Positions 17,302 to 25,239 of a stretch of DNA of 36,381 bases are shown piece by piece. The stretch lies in NCBI GenBank assembly GCA_964545205.1, contig CAZJFH010000052.1, positions 1 to 36,381 of the forward strand, written 5' to 3'. The DNA comes from CAZJFH01 sp964545205 (GTDB lineage Bacteria; Pseudomonadota; Alphaproteobacteria; Rhodospirillales; Magnetospirillaceae). The position numbers and the translations under genes were made by a program. The stretch's first letter is position 1. The number at the start of each line of letters is the position of its first letter. The notes under the pieces were generated by a model, which saw nothing but the letters and a program-made list of their open reading frames with translations, was not told the origin of the DNA and searched no databases.

Positions 17302-17313
17302 ACCAATGCTGGT
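17302..17313. promoter_or_regulatory. Second, imperfect copy of the ACCA...TGGT palindrome
   Basis: ACCAATGCTGGT repeats the arms ACCA/TGGT of the palindrome at 17258-17273. The two centres are 42 bp apart, close to four helical turns, so both would face the same side of the DNA. The central four bases are not symmetric, so this is a weaker site. Confidence 0.4.
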
Positions 17314-17337
17314 GCACGGCCATACCAGTTCAAAAAT

Positions 17338-18456
17338 TTAAGGCTTGAGCCATCTGCTGGCAGTGCTCATCGCAATTCGGACCACCTCGCTCTGACGGCG
17401 CGCACCGAGCTTTTCCATCACGGACCGCATCTGGGTGCGTACCGTATTCGGACTCAGGTTTTGGCCAGCAGCGAACTCCAGGACGCTCATGTCCGAAAGA
17501 AGCGCAGCGAGAAGGCGGGCCTCCGCGGCGGTCAACCCTAACCCCGCTCGGAAGTGTTCCAAAGGGATGTCCGGCCTGCGCATCGGGTCGGACATTAAGA
17601 GCAAGACGTGCCCGCCGCCGCCCCATAGACCAGCCAAACCAAGTCTCAGGGGAGCGATCACGATCGAGAACCGCCCGAGCCCGGATTTGCGCGGGATGTC
17701 TAATGGACGCGGAACTGCGGTTGGGCTACCCGTCACTTCCGCAATCACGGCCCGGAGGGTTCGGGTCTGCTCGAACGAAGCAAGTTCGATGTGACCTCGC
17801 CTGGAATAGAGGCCGTCTGCCTCGGCGAGCAACTGCTCCGCAGCCATGTTCGCGAATACGATCCGCCCGGTACGATCAGCCACAATGACGCCGAGGGACA
17901 GCCGAGCCAGCGCCTCCTCGGCAAGAGCCTTCTGGGCCCGCAATTCACCCACCGTGGCAGCAATTTTCGCGACACGGGCGAGGTGAGGCTTGAGTGCATT
18001 CAGCAGACCGACCTCGGCCTGCTCGAAGCCCGGCGCCGAGCGACCACGCGTAAGCGCAAACACGCTGAAGATATCGCCGTCTCTGAGCGGCAGCCACAAC
18101 GTGAACTCCGCGTCGGCGGGGCGAAGAAGGTCGCGGTAGATCGGTGCGGCGCGTATCTTGTCGCCCAGCCCGGCCTGTTGGCAGGAGATCACGGTGTTGA
18201 GGTGACTGAGAGCATAAGTGGTTCTCGGATCATCATTGATGAACGTTCGGCTATAAAGGTCCATCTCGTCCGAGGATGACGTGTGCCCGCCCCAGATCGG
18301 ACTGAAATCCGCCGCAACCGCAAAGGCATGTGCCTTATTGGCAGCGAACACGCGCATCAGCTTCAAAAGGAACTGCTGAAGATCTTCGCCGTTCAGGGCC
18401 GCTCCGTAAGCCGAGTCCAGGAGCGCCGATACCGCGTCACAATCCGGAGAAAACAT
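17338..18456 (-). CDS. PAS/LuxR-type transcriptional regulator, 372 residues
   Basis: A cytoplasmic regulator in three parts: an N-terminal GAF-like region (about 1-170, with FINDDPRTTYALSHLN), a PAS-like domain (about 190-250, LGVIVADRTGRIVFANMAAEQLLAE) and a C-terminal LuxR-type helix-turn-helix (about 305-365, GLTAAEARLLAALLSDMSVLEFAAGQNLSPNTVRTQMRSV). There is no receiver domain and no acyl-homoserine-lactone-binding signature, so the signal is unknown. The PAS and HTH parts are paralogous to the regulator at 19104-19757. It is followed on the same strand by the small helical and Cys-rich genes and probably controls them. The region is AT-richer than the window average. Confidence 0.88.
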   Translation of the reverse strand: MFSPDCDAVSALLDSAYGAALNGEDLQQFLLKLMRVFAANKAHAFAVAADFSPIWGGHTSSSDEMDLYSRTFINDDPRTTYALSHLNTVISCQQAGLGDKIRAAPIYRDLLRPADAEFTLWLPLRDGDIFSVFALTRGRSAPGFEQAEVGLLNALKPHLARVAKIAATVGELRAQKALAEEALARLSLGVIVADRTGRIVFANMAAEQLLAEADGLYSRRGHIELASFEQTRTLRAVIAEVTGSPTAVPRPLDIPRKSGLGRFSIVIAPLRLGLAGLWGGGGHVLLLMSDPMRRPDIPLEHFRAGLGLTAAEARLLAALLSDMSVLEFAAGQNLSPNTVRTQMRSVMEKLGARRQSEVVRIAMSTASRWLKP

Positions 18457-18631
18457 GGCCGGACCAGCAGGTCAGTGGCGTGACATCGCTTCCGCGGCCC
18501 CGATTAGTTCCGACGCAAGACGCAAACACGCCACCACCTCCAACCGTCATGTCCGAAAGGGAACACATAACCATCATGTCGGCTCCCGCGCATCGTCTTA
18601 TTTGACGAGGCCCGGGTTGCGCCGCCGACGC
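18457..18631. other. Spacer upstream of the first LuxR gene
   Basis: No gene is visible in these 175 bases. They should contain the promoter of the LuxR gene that starts at 18456. No convincing -35/-10 pair was found. Confidence 0.4.
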
Positions 18632-18751
18632 TCAGTCGGCGACCAGATGCACCCTGAAGCAGGACTGGCACCAATCCAGCCAAGCGCCGCGATCGTACCG
18701 GAGCAAGTGCGGCGTGATGGCAGCCGACTCGATGCTCCGGCGTGTCTGAAA
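18632..18751 (-). pseudogene. C-terminal remnant of a Cys-rich protein paralogue
   Basis: An open stretch of 39 codons without a start reads SIESAAITPHLLRYDRG, then AWLDWCQSCFRVHLVAD and stop. It aligns with the last 35 or so residues of the Cys-rich protein at 16648-16953 (AVRPHLLRRDEGDIIAWCQCCYKVH), including the C-x2-C-x3-H knuckle and the PHLLR segment. A stop (TGA at 18754-18752) closes the frame upstream and no N-terminal half is found. It is therefore called a truncated paralogue. Confidence 0.7.
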
Positions 18752-18783
18752 TCAGCGTGGTGTCTCCCCTTCGACGGCGTCAC

Positions 18784-18930
18784 TCACTTGCAATCACCTG
18801 CCCAGAACACCAACGCGTCGGCGGCGCCGTTGTCGCTCGCGTATAGAGCCGCTCGGCGCAGCCTTTTCCCGCCCGTAACGGCCGAGCAGATCGCTCGCCA
18901 GGCAGACGGCGACATGGCGGTCATGGTTCC
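18784..18930 (-). pseudogene. Frameshifted relative of the small helical protein
   Basis: One minus-strand frame reads HDRHVAVCLASDLLGRYGREKA, and a second frame continues AALYASDNGAADALVFWAGDCK to a TGA at 18786-18784. Joined, they give hydrophobic helix, YG turn, A-rich helix and a Trp near the end, the same order as the 80-residue protein at 16997-17239 (VAAVLKSCYGLNGAIRY ... FW). It lies 3' of the second LuxR gene and 5' of the Cys-rich remnant, the same order as in the intact unit. Alternatively a 46-residue frame starting at 18924 is translated directly. Similarity is by eye and weak. Confidence 0.42.
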
Positions 18931-19103
18931 CCGGTTCGTGATCTGCCGGAATCACTGCCCAAATCCCGCACGCGTTGACGTGTCCACGAATGGAACCAGC
19001 ACCCTGTCGGAGGCGCATCACTAAGATTGACGAAATCGGGCCTCGCGAGCCGTCCGGCATATCGGCCGCTAGTCGATGGCCGGAAACCAGATCAAACGAC
19101 CAG

Positions 19104-19757
19104 TCAGCCGCCGGTATCGACCTCGGCATCGTCGTCGGCCGGCAGTTCGGACAGCCGACGGGTCCAGGCAACTGGAGAGCGTAGCACCATCGAGATCAAC
19201 GCCGAAGTCCGGTTGCAGCCAACCTTGTGCAGCGCCGAGCGGACATGGGTGCGCACGGTGGTGAGGCCGACGCCCAGGTGATTGGCGACCTCCTGGGCAC
19301 TCCAGCCGGCGGCGATGCACGACACGGCCCGGCCCTCGCCCTTGGTGAGGTGCAGCAGTTTCGATACAGCCTCGGCATCCGGGAGATGTCCGTCCTCCAT
19401 GTCGCTGACCAGCAGCACCACCTCGCCATGGTCTCCGGCCGGCGTCATCACCTGCGTCAGATACGGGCGTCCTTCGGCCTTGTTGACCTGCACCGCCCCG
19501 GCCCCGCGCTCGATGCAGCGGTGGAGGTGGCGCGCATCCGACACGCGCAGAGCCTTGAGCCTGCCGGCCTGGATCAGCAGGCCGTCCCGGCGGTGCAGGA
19601 ATGCCTCGGCGGTGCCGTTCGCGTAGACGAGCTTGGCGTCGCGATCGGTGATCAGGATGCCCAGCGACAAGGCGTCGAACAATCCCAGAGCCGTCGCGAG
19701 GTGACGCCGCACCCCGGCCCCATCCAATCCCCTAAGAACTTCGTTCTCCTCCGACAT
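19104..19757 (-). CDS. PAS/LuxR-type regulator, short paralogue (217 residues)
   Basis: A shorter relative of the regulator at 17338-18456 that lacks its N-terminal GAF-like region. A PAS-like part (ALSLGILITDRDAKLVYANGTAEAFLHRRDGL) is followed by a LuxR helix-turn-helix (HLTKGEGRAVSCIAAGWSAQEVANHLGVGLTTVRTHVRSALHKVG). The C-terminal tail is acidic (LPADDDAEVDTGG). ATG at 19757 is chosen; a TTG nine codons upstream is possible. Two TTGCGCAA palindromes lie in or just before the 5' end. The genes downstream of it are decayed, so its present targets are unclear. Confidence 0.85.
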   Translation of the reverse strand: MSEENEVLRGLDGAGVRRHLATALGLFDALSLGILITDRDAKLVYANGTAEAFLHRRDGLLIQAGRLKALRVSDARHLHRCIERGAGAVQVNKAEGRPYLTQVMTPAGDHGEVVLLVSDMEDGHLPDAEAVSKLLHLTKGEGRAVSCIAAGWSAQEVANHLGVGLTTVRTHVRSALHKVGCNRTSALISMVLRSPVAWTRRLSELPADDDAEVDTGG

Positions 19758-19766
19758 CCGCCACCC

Positions 19767-19809
19767 TTGCGCAACACCACCCAACCCCTCTTACCATATG
19801 GTTGCGCAA
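19767..19809. promoter_or_regulatory. Paired TTGCGCAA palindromes flanking ACCATATGGT
   Basis: TTGCGCAA occurs at 19767-19774 and again at 19802-19809, centres 35 bp apart. Between them, overlapping the second by one base, is the perfect palindrome ACCATATGGT (19793-19802), which shares ACC/GGT arms with the site at 17258-17273. All lie 10-52 bp upstream of the second LuxR start, so they are candidate operators, possibly for self-regulation. Confidence 0.42.
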
Positions 19810-20084
19810 ATATTTCTGTGCGTCCTCATCACAAGTGAGGAGACTTGGGCAAAATGCTATCCCGGTCGATCGATTTTTCCCCTCCGGATTCACTGGGAAA
19901 ATGTGGTACGCCGAGCGCGTCTTGGCGCCGCGCGACAGGGAATGACTTAGGACAAAATTGGAACATCCACACAATGAAAATCACCACATGATTGCCGTCA
20001 TGCGAAACCTTTCGCGACACCGCTAGCGCGACGGCTATTTAGCTCGCAAAAGTTGCGTCACGTCGTCGATCCCAGTGTGTCGCG
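19810..20084. other. AT-richer intergenic region, no gene seen
   Basis: This stretch between the second LuxR gene and the MFS gene holds no convincing coding frame. A small dyad, CCTCA-N7-TGAGG, lies at 19824-19840. The region probably contains the promoter of the minus-strand LuxR gene and the 3' end of the MFS transcript. It marks one edge of the AT-richer patch. Confidence 0.5.
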
Positions 20085-21230
20085 TCAATGGCGTCCGCGC
20101 GCCGGCGCCGCCAGCGCCGCGCCCAGCACCACCACCGCCGCCGCCAGCCGCAGCGGCTGGTCGAAGCCGCCGCTGGCGTCGGCCAGGGCGCCGGCGATCG
20201 GCGGCCCGATGACCTGGCCGAGGCCGAAGGCGGCGGTCAGCCAGGCGATGGCGCGGCCGGCGCGGTGGCCGGCCAGGCCGCCGCCGACCGCCAGCACCAG
20301 CCCGGTGATGGCGATGAAGGTGCCGCCGAACAGCACCGCGGCGCCGACGACGGCGGCCGGGTGGTGCGACAGCGTCGGCAGGGCGATGCCGAGGGCCTGC
20401 ACCAGATGGGCGCCGACCAGCGCCTCGACCATGCCGATGCGCCGTCCCAGCCACGACCACAGGAACACCGACGGAAACGCCGCCAGCCCGGCCGCCACCC
20501 ACGCCCACTCGGCCCAGGCGGCGAGGCCTTCGGTCGCCTTGATGATGGCGACCAGGAAGGTGCCGGTGACGATGTAGCCGGCGCCCTCGCAGAAATAGGC
20601 GGCGCCGAGCAGGGCCATCGGCAGCCACACCGGCCCGGCGCCGGAGCCGCTCCGTGCCGGGTGCCCCGGCGGGATGCCGGGCAGCAGCCGCCAGGCCGCC
20701 CAGGCGCCGAGCGCGCCCAGCGCTGCCAGCCACAGCCAGCCGGCCGGCCAGCCCTGGGCCGGCGCCACCGCCGCGACCAGCACCCCCGAGGCGGCGATGC
20801 CCAGGCCGACGCCGCCGTACTGCAGCGGCCCGAGGCCGAGCCGGCCCTGCTCGGCCAGCACCGCCACCACCGTCGCCGAGGCGAAGACGAACACGCCGGC
20901 GCTGGCGAGCCCGGCCAGCAGCCGCACCACGCCCCAGCCGGCCAGCCCGACCGGCGCCGCCATCGCCGCCGTCGTGACCACCACCCCGACCAGCGAGACG
21001 CCGAGCAGGCGCCGCCGCAGCGCCGGCCGCTCGATCCAGCCGGCGGCGAGCACGCCGGCGAGGTAGCCGAGGTAGTTCAGTCCGGCCAGCCAGCCGGCCG
21101 CGGCGTGGTCGAAGCCTTCCGCCGCCTGCATCCACGGCAGCAGCGGCGTGAACGCGAAGCGGCCGAAGCCCATCGCCACCGCGAGGGCGATCATGCCTGC
21201 CAGGACGGTCGTCGCGGGGGTCTGGCGCAA
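20085..21230 (-). CDS. YbfB/YjiJ-family MFS transporter
   Basis: A 381-residue membrane protein with about twelve hydrophobic segments. The opening ALAVAMGFGRFAFTPLLPWMQ is the signature of the YbfB/YjiJ MFS group, and the first cytoplasmic loop carries ERPALRRRLL. The substrate is unknown. The start is TTG at 21230, one base after the stop of the upstream cyclic-di-GMP gene, so translation is probably coupled; ATG at 21194 is an alternative but would cut into the first helix. Confidence 0.88.
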   Translation of the reverse strand: MRQTPATTVLAGMIALAVAMGFGRFAFTPLLPWMQAAEGFDHAAAGWLAGLNYLGYLAGVLAAGWIERPALRRRLLGVSLVGVVVTTAAMAAPVGLAGWGVVRLLAGLASAGVFVFASATVVAVLAEQGRLGLGPLQYGGVGLGIAASGVLVAAVAPAQGWPAGWLWLAALGALGAWAAWRLLPGIPPGHPARSGSGAGPVWLPMALLGAAYFCEGAGYIVTGTFLVAIIKATEGLAAWAEWAWVAAGLAAFPSVFLWSWLGRRIGMVEALVGAHLVQALGIALPTLSHHPAAVVGAAVLFGGTFIAITGLVLAVGGGLAGHRAGRAIAWLTAAFGLGQVIGPPIAGALADASGGFDQPLRLAAAVVVLGAALAAPARGRH

Positions 21231-21231
21231 G

Positions 21232-23760
21232 TCAGGCGGGCAGCAGCCGGCGGTCGAACAGACTGACCAGGTTCTCGGCCGAGACCGGCCGGCCGATCAG
21301 GTAGCCCTGGATCTCGTCGCAGCGGTGGCGCTGCAGGAAATCCATCTGGTCGCGGGTCTCGACGCCCTCGGCCACGGCGGCCATGCCGAGATTGTGCGCC
21401 AGGCCGATGATCGCGGTGACGAGGTCGGCGTCCTGCCGGCCCGGCTGCAGATCGGCGATGAAGCCGCGATCGATCTTCAGCGCGTCGATCGGCAGCCGGC
21501 GCAGGGTCGTCAGGCTGGAATGGCCGGTGCCGAAATCGTCGACCGATACGCGCACGCCCTGGCCGTGCAGGACCTCGAGCACCGCGGCGACCTTCTCGGG
21601 CCGCTGGATGATCGCGCTTTCGGTCAGCTCGAGCTCGAGCGAGCGCGGATCGAGCTCGGCGCCGTCCAGCGCCGCGAGCACGCTGTCGAGCAGCCCATTC
21701 TCGGCGAACTGGTAGGCCGAGACGTTGACCGCCATGCGCACCCGCGGCAGGCCGATGTCCTGCCAGGCCTTGTTCTGCTTGCACGCGGTGTGCAGAACCC
21801 ATTCGCCGAGCAGCGGCATCATGCCCATCTTCTCGGCCAGCGGGATGAACTCGGCCGGCTGGACCAGCCCGATCTCGGGATCGTTCCAGCGCAGCAGGGC
21901 CTCGGCGCCGCACATCCGGCCGGTGGTCAGGTCGACCTTCACCTGGTAGACCAGCGTGAAGCTGTCGTCTTCGATCGCCCGGCGCAGCCGCTGCTCCATG
22001 CGCAGGCGCGCGTGCGAGCGGCTGTTCATCTCGGGCGAATAGAGCTGGTAGCGGTTGCGGCCGATGTCCTTGGCCCGGTACATCGCCGCGTCGGCGTTGA
22101 TGATCAGGCTGTCGGCGTCGGCGCCGTCGTCGGGGTAGATGGCGACGCCGATGCTGGTGGTCACGTAGAGGTCGCGGTCGTCGTAGCGCACCGGCTGGCG
22201 CACCGCCTCGATCACCCGCTCGGCCAGCTTGGCCGAATCCCACACGTCGGCGATCTCGGGCAGCAGAACCACGAATTCGTCGCCGCCCAGCCGCGCCACC
22301 GTGTCGCCTTCGCGGATGCTGGCGAACAGCCGCGCCGCGGTGGCCTGCAGCACCGCGTCGCCGGCGGCGTGCCCCAGGGTGTCGTTGATGCGCTTGAACA
22401 GGTCGAGGTCGAGGAACATCAGCGCCAGCTGATGGCCGTGGCGGTGGGCGTTGGCCATCGCCTGGGCCAGCCGGTCGAGCAGCAGGCGGCGGTTCGGCAA
22501 TCCGGTCAGGGCGTCGAAATACGCCAGGTTGCGGACCTTCTCCTCCATCGACTTGCGCTCGGTGATGTCGCTGAACACCGCCGCGAACTGGCCGATGTTG
22601 CCGTCTTCCTCGCGCAGCGCGGTGATGGTCAGCCACTCGGCGTAGACCTCGCCGTCCTTGCGGCGGTTCCAGATCTCGCCCTGCCAGACGCCCTTCTCCA
22701 GCAGCGTGTCCCACAGCTCCTGATAGAAGTGGCGGTCCTGGCGGCCCGACTTCAGCACGTTGGGCTTCTGGCCGATCACCTCGGAGGCGGCGTAGCCGGT
22801 CAGGGTCTCGAAGGCCGGATTGACGTATTCGATGGTGCCGTCGGGGGCGCAGATCATCACCCCGTCCTGCGCCGATTCGATGACCTTGCGGGCCAGGAAC
22901 AGGTCCTTGCGCGAGCGCAGCAAGGCCTCGTCGCGCTCGCGCAGCGCCTCGTTGAGCTGGCGGGCGTATTCGTGCTGCATCGCGTTGAGGATGCTCGAGA
23001 ACGACAGCACGCCGACGTAATGGCCGGCCGCGTCGCGCACCGCGAGGTGGCGGATGCCGTACTCGACGAACAGGTTGCGCGCCTTGAGCAGCGTGTCCTC
23101 GGGCGCCACGGTCACCAGCGGCCGGCTGGCGAGCTCGTCGACGGAATTGGCCAGGCGCCGCTCGGCGACGGCGCGGACGATGTCGCGCTCGGTGACGATG
23201 CCGGGCTCGGCCCCTTCGACCACCGCGGCCTCGCCGCCGGCGTCGTTGATCGCGTGCGCGCAGTCGAGCAGCGAGGTCGCGGGCGCCACGGCGATCAGCG
23301 GCCGGGTCATCACCGCCTCGACCTGGCGGAAGGTCAGGTAGTGCTCGACGCCGTGGTTCAGCACGACGTCGGTCTGCGTCACCATGCCCAGCGGCGCGCC
23401 GGCCTGGTCGACGACCAGGAAATGGCGGATGCCGTGCTCCTTGAAGCGCAGCCCGGCCTCCTGGATCGAAATCCCGGCGGCGATGGACAGCACGTTGGGC
23501 GTCATCACCTCGCGGATCGGCCGGTCGCAGACCGCGGAATCGGACAGGTCGAGGCGCAGGGCGTCGCGTTCGGTCCAGATGCCGACGGCGCGGCCGTCCT
23601 CGACGACGAGGATCGAGCTGTAGCGGCGCGCCCGCATCTGCGCCGCCGCCTCGGCGACCGGCATCTCGGGCGGGCAGGTCAGCAGGTTGCGGTTGGCGAT
23701 GTCGCCGACCGTGCGCAGCAGCGGCGCCTCCGGCGCGCTTTCGGTGGTCACCGCGGTCAT
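21232..23760 (-). CDS. CBS-PAS-GGDEF-EAL cyclic-di-GMP signalling protein
   Basis: About 842 residues. Four CBS motifs span residues 15-270 (for example VMTPNVLSIAAGISIQEAG and LASRPLVTVAPEDTLLKA), then PAS (about 290-415), GGDEF (about 430-585) and EAL (about 600-838). The cyclase site GGDEF is intact near 492, with an RxxD inhibitory site (REGD) five residues before it. The phosphodiesterase motifs EAL, NVSAYQF, ELTES, DDFGTG, KIDRGF, EGVE and QGYL are all present. Both activities are therefore possible. CBS pairs usually bind adenine nucleotides, so energy state may be the input. Starts at 23814 (GTG) and 23796 (ATG) are also possible; 23760 has GGAAGG and GGGGGG upstream. There are no membrane segments. 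Confidence 0.93.
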   Translation of the reverse strand: MTAVTTESAPEAPLLRTVGDIANRNLLTCPPEMPVAEAAAQMRARRYSSILVVEDGRAVGIWTERDALRLDLSDSAVCDRPIREVMTPNVLSIAAGISIQEAGLRFKEHGIRHFLVVDQAGAPLGMVTQTDVVLNHGVEHYLTFRQVEAVMTRPLIAVAPATSLLDCAHAINDAGGEAAVVEGAEPGIVTERDIVRAVAERRLANSVDELASRPLVTVAPEDTLLKARNLFVEYGIRHLAVRDAAGHYVGVLSFSSILNAMQHEYARQLNEALRERDEALLRSRKDLFLARKVIESAQDGVMICAPDGTIEYVNPAFETLTGYAASEVIGQKPNVLKSGRQDRHFYQELWDTLLEKGVWQGEIWNRRKDGEVYAEWLTITALREEDGNIGQFAAVFSDITERKSMEEKVRNLAYFDALTGLPNRRLLLDRLAQAMANAHRHGHQLALMFLDLDLFKRINDTLGHAAGDAVLQATAARLFASIREGDTVARLGGDEFVVLLPEIADVWDSAKLAERVIEAVRQPVRYDDRDLYVTTSIGVAIYPDDGADADSLIINADAAMYRAKDIGRNRYQLYSPEMNSRSHARLRMEQRLRRAIEDDSFTLVYQVKVDLTTGRMCGAEALLRWNDPEIGLVQPAEFIPLAEKMGMMPLLGEWVLHTACKQNKAWQDIGLPRVRMAVNVSAYQFAENGLLDSVLAALDGAELDPRSLELELTESAIIQRPEKVAAVLEVLHGQGVRVSVDDFGTGHSSLTTLRRLPIDALKIDRGFIADLQPGRQDADLVTAIIGLAHNLGMAAVAEGVETRDQMDFLQRHRCDEIQGYLIGRPVSAENLVSLFDRRLLPA

Positions 23761-23817
23761 GCCCTTCCGGCCCCCCAGTTGCCGTACGCGCAACATTAGA
23801 CCGCCACGATCCACGGC

Positions 23818-24273
23818 TCAAGCGCCGGAGCGAATCTCCGCCACGCCCTTGCGCGCCAGGGCGTCGGCGCGCTCGTTCTCGGCATGGCCGGCATGGCCGC
23901 GCACCCAGTGCCAGGTGACGCGGTGGCGGCCGGCGGCCTCGTCGAGCGCCCGCCACAGATCCTCGTTCTTGACCGGCTTCCTGTCGGCGGTCTTCCAGCC
24001 GCGGCGCTTCCAGTTGGCCAGCCACTCCGAGATGCCCTTCTGGACGTACTGGCTGTCGGTCCACACGTCGACGACGCAGGGCCGCTTCAGCGCGTTCAGG
24101 CCTTCGATGACGGCGCGCAGCTCCATGCGGTTGTTGGTGGTCTCGGGCTCGCCGCCGTAGAGCTCCCGCTCGACGCCCTTGAAGCGCAGGATCGCCCCCC
24201 AGCCGCCCGGCCCGGGATTGCCCGAGCAGGCGCCGTCGGTGAACAGCTCCACGACCGCCGGCGGCACCGCCAT
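23818..24273 (-). CDS. rnhA: Ribonuclease HI
   Basis: A 151-residue enzyme that cuts the RNA strand of RNA-DNA hybrids. The catalytic residues are Asp13 (FTDGACSGNPGPGGWG), Glu51 (NNRMELRA), Asp73 (WTDSQYV) and Asp137 (ENERADALA), with His127 in WVRGHAGH. The basic segment WKRRGWKTADRKPVKNEDLW is the substrate-binding handle of the E. coli type. The ATG shares one base with the thrB stop (TGATG). It is third in the ispH-thrB-rnhA cluster. Confidence 0.97.
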   Translation of the reverse strand: MAVPPAVVELFTDGACSGNPGPGGWGAILRFKGVERELYGGEPETTNNRMELRAVIEGLNALKRPCVVDVWTDSQYVQKGISEWLANWKRRGWKTADRKPVKNEDLWRALDEAAGRHRVTWHWVRGHAGHAENERADALARKGVAEIRSGA

Positions 24274-25235
24274 CAGCCGATCCCGTAGGCGCCGGGGCCG
24301 GCGACGCCGCGGTGGAAGCGCAGCTTGCGCAGGTATTCCAGCGGGTCCTTGCGCTTGACGAAGGCGCCGGGCGGCGTGTTGATCCAGTCGTACAGCCGGG
24401 TCAGCAGGAAGCGCATGGCGCTGCCGCGGGCCAGCAGCGGCAGCGCCTCGAGCTCCTCGGCCGACAGCGGCCGCACCCGGCGGTAGCCGGCCAGGAGCTG
24501 GCGCGCCTTGGTGGCGTTGAAGCTGCCGTCGGGCTCGAAGCACCAGGCGTTCAGGCAGATGGCGATATCGTAGGCGAAGGCGTCGGTGCAGGCGAAGTAG
24601 AAGTCGATGATCCCCGACACCCGCTCGCCCAGGAAGAAGACGTTGTCGGGAAACAGGTCGGCGTGGATTACGCCCGAGGGCAGCGCGTTCGGCCAGTTGC
24701 GCTCCAGCGCCTCCAGTTCGGCGTCCAGCGCCGCCGTCAGCCCCGGCTCGATGTCGTCGGCGTGGCCGCCGCAGGCGTCGAGCAGCGGCCGCCAGCCGGA
24801 CACCGACAGGTTGTTGTGCCGCACCATCGGGAAGTCGGCGCCGGCGCGGTGCATCTCGGCCATCGCGGCGCCGAGCGGGCCGCAATGCTGCACGGTGATC
24901 CGCCGCGGCCACATGCCCTGCAGGAAGGTGACGATCGCCGCCGGCCGCCCGCACAGGCTGCGCAGCGCCTTGCCGTCGCGGCCGTGGACCGGGGTCGGGC
25001 AGGCCAGGCCCTTGGCCGCGAGGTGGTCCATCAGGCCGATGAAGAACGGCAGGTCGTCGGGATCGACCCGCCGCTCGTAGAGCGTCAGGATGTAGTTGCC
25101 GGTTTCGGTCTGCAGCAGGTAGTTCGAGTTCTCGACGCCCTCGGCGATGCCCTTGTACGAGACGACGGCGCCCAGGTCGTATTCGCCGATGAAGGCCTGC
25201 AGCTCCTCGTCGGCGACCTCGGTGTAGACGGCCAT
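24273..25235 (-). CDS. thrB: Homoserine kinase, APH-fold type
   Basis: A 320-residue kinase of threonine biosynthesis (homoserine to O-phosphohomoserine). It has the aminoglycoside-phosphotransferase fold, not the GHMP fold of E. coli ThrB. The catalytic loop is GVIHADLFPDNVFF near residue 192 and the metal-binding DFG-like segment is GIIDFYFACTD. The N-terminus MAVYTEVADEELQAFIGEYDLG is typical for the alphaproteobacterial form. It starts four bases after ispH and overlaps rnhA by one base. Confidence 0.96.
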   Translation of the reverse strand: MAVYTEVADEELQAFIGEYDLGAVVSYKGIAEGVENSNYLLQTETGNYILTLYERRVDPDDLPFFIGLMDHLAAKGLACPTPVHGRDGKALRSLCGRPAAIVTFLQGMWPRRITVQHCGPLGAAMAEMHRAGADFPMVRHNNLSVSGWRPLLDACGGHADDIEPGLTAALDAELEALERNWPNALPSGVIHADLFPDNVFFLGERVSGIIDFYFACTDAFAYDIAICLNAWCFEPDGSFNATKARQLLAGYRRVRPLSAEELEALPLLARGSAMRFLLTRLYDWINTPPGAFVKRKDPLEYLRKLRFHRGVAGPGAYGIG

Positions 25236-25239
25236 CCCC

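Noticed and set aside
16620..18751. Toxin-antitoxin or phage-defence cassette in the accessory patch
   Set aside because: The small protein and Cys-rich protein show no nuclease, toxin or known antitoxin motif, and no integrase, transposase or att-like repeat was found, so such a call would be unsupported.
18794..19171. 125-codon minus-strand frame across the second LuxR end and the spacer
   Set aside because: Overlaps the LuxR gene end in another frame. Only its middle (HDRHVAVCLASDLLGRYG) looks like protein, and that is better explained as part of a frameshifted small-protein relative.
19732..19974. 80-codon minus-strand frame before the second LuxR gene
   Set aside because: No ribosome site of note, overlaps the start of the LuxR gene and covers the palindromes; the composition does not look like protein.
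21148..23799. 883-codon plus-strand frame
   Set aside because: Antisense to the CBS-PAS-GGDEF-EAL gene, whose motifs are intact; the composition is that of a shadow frame.
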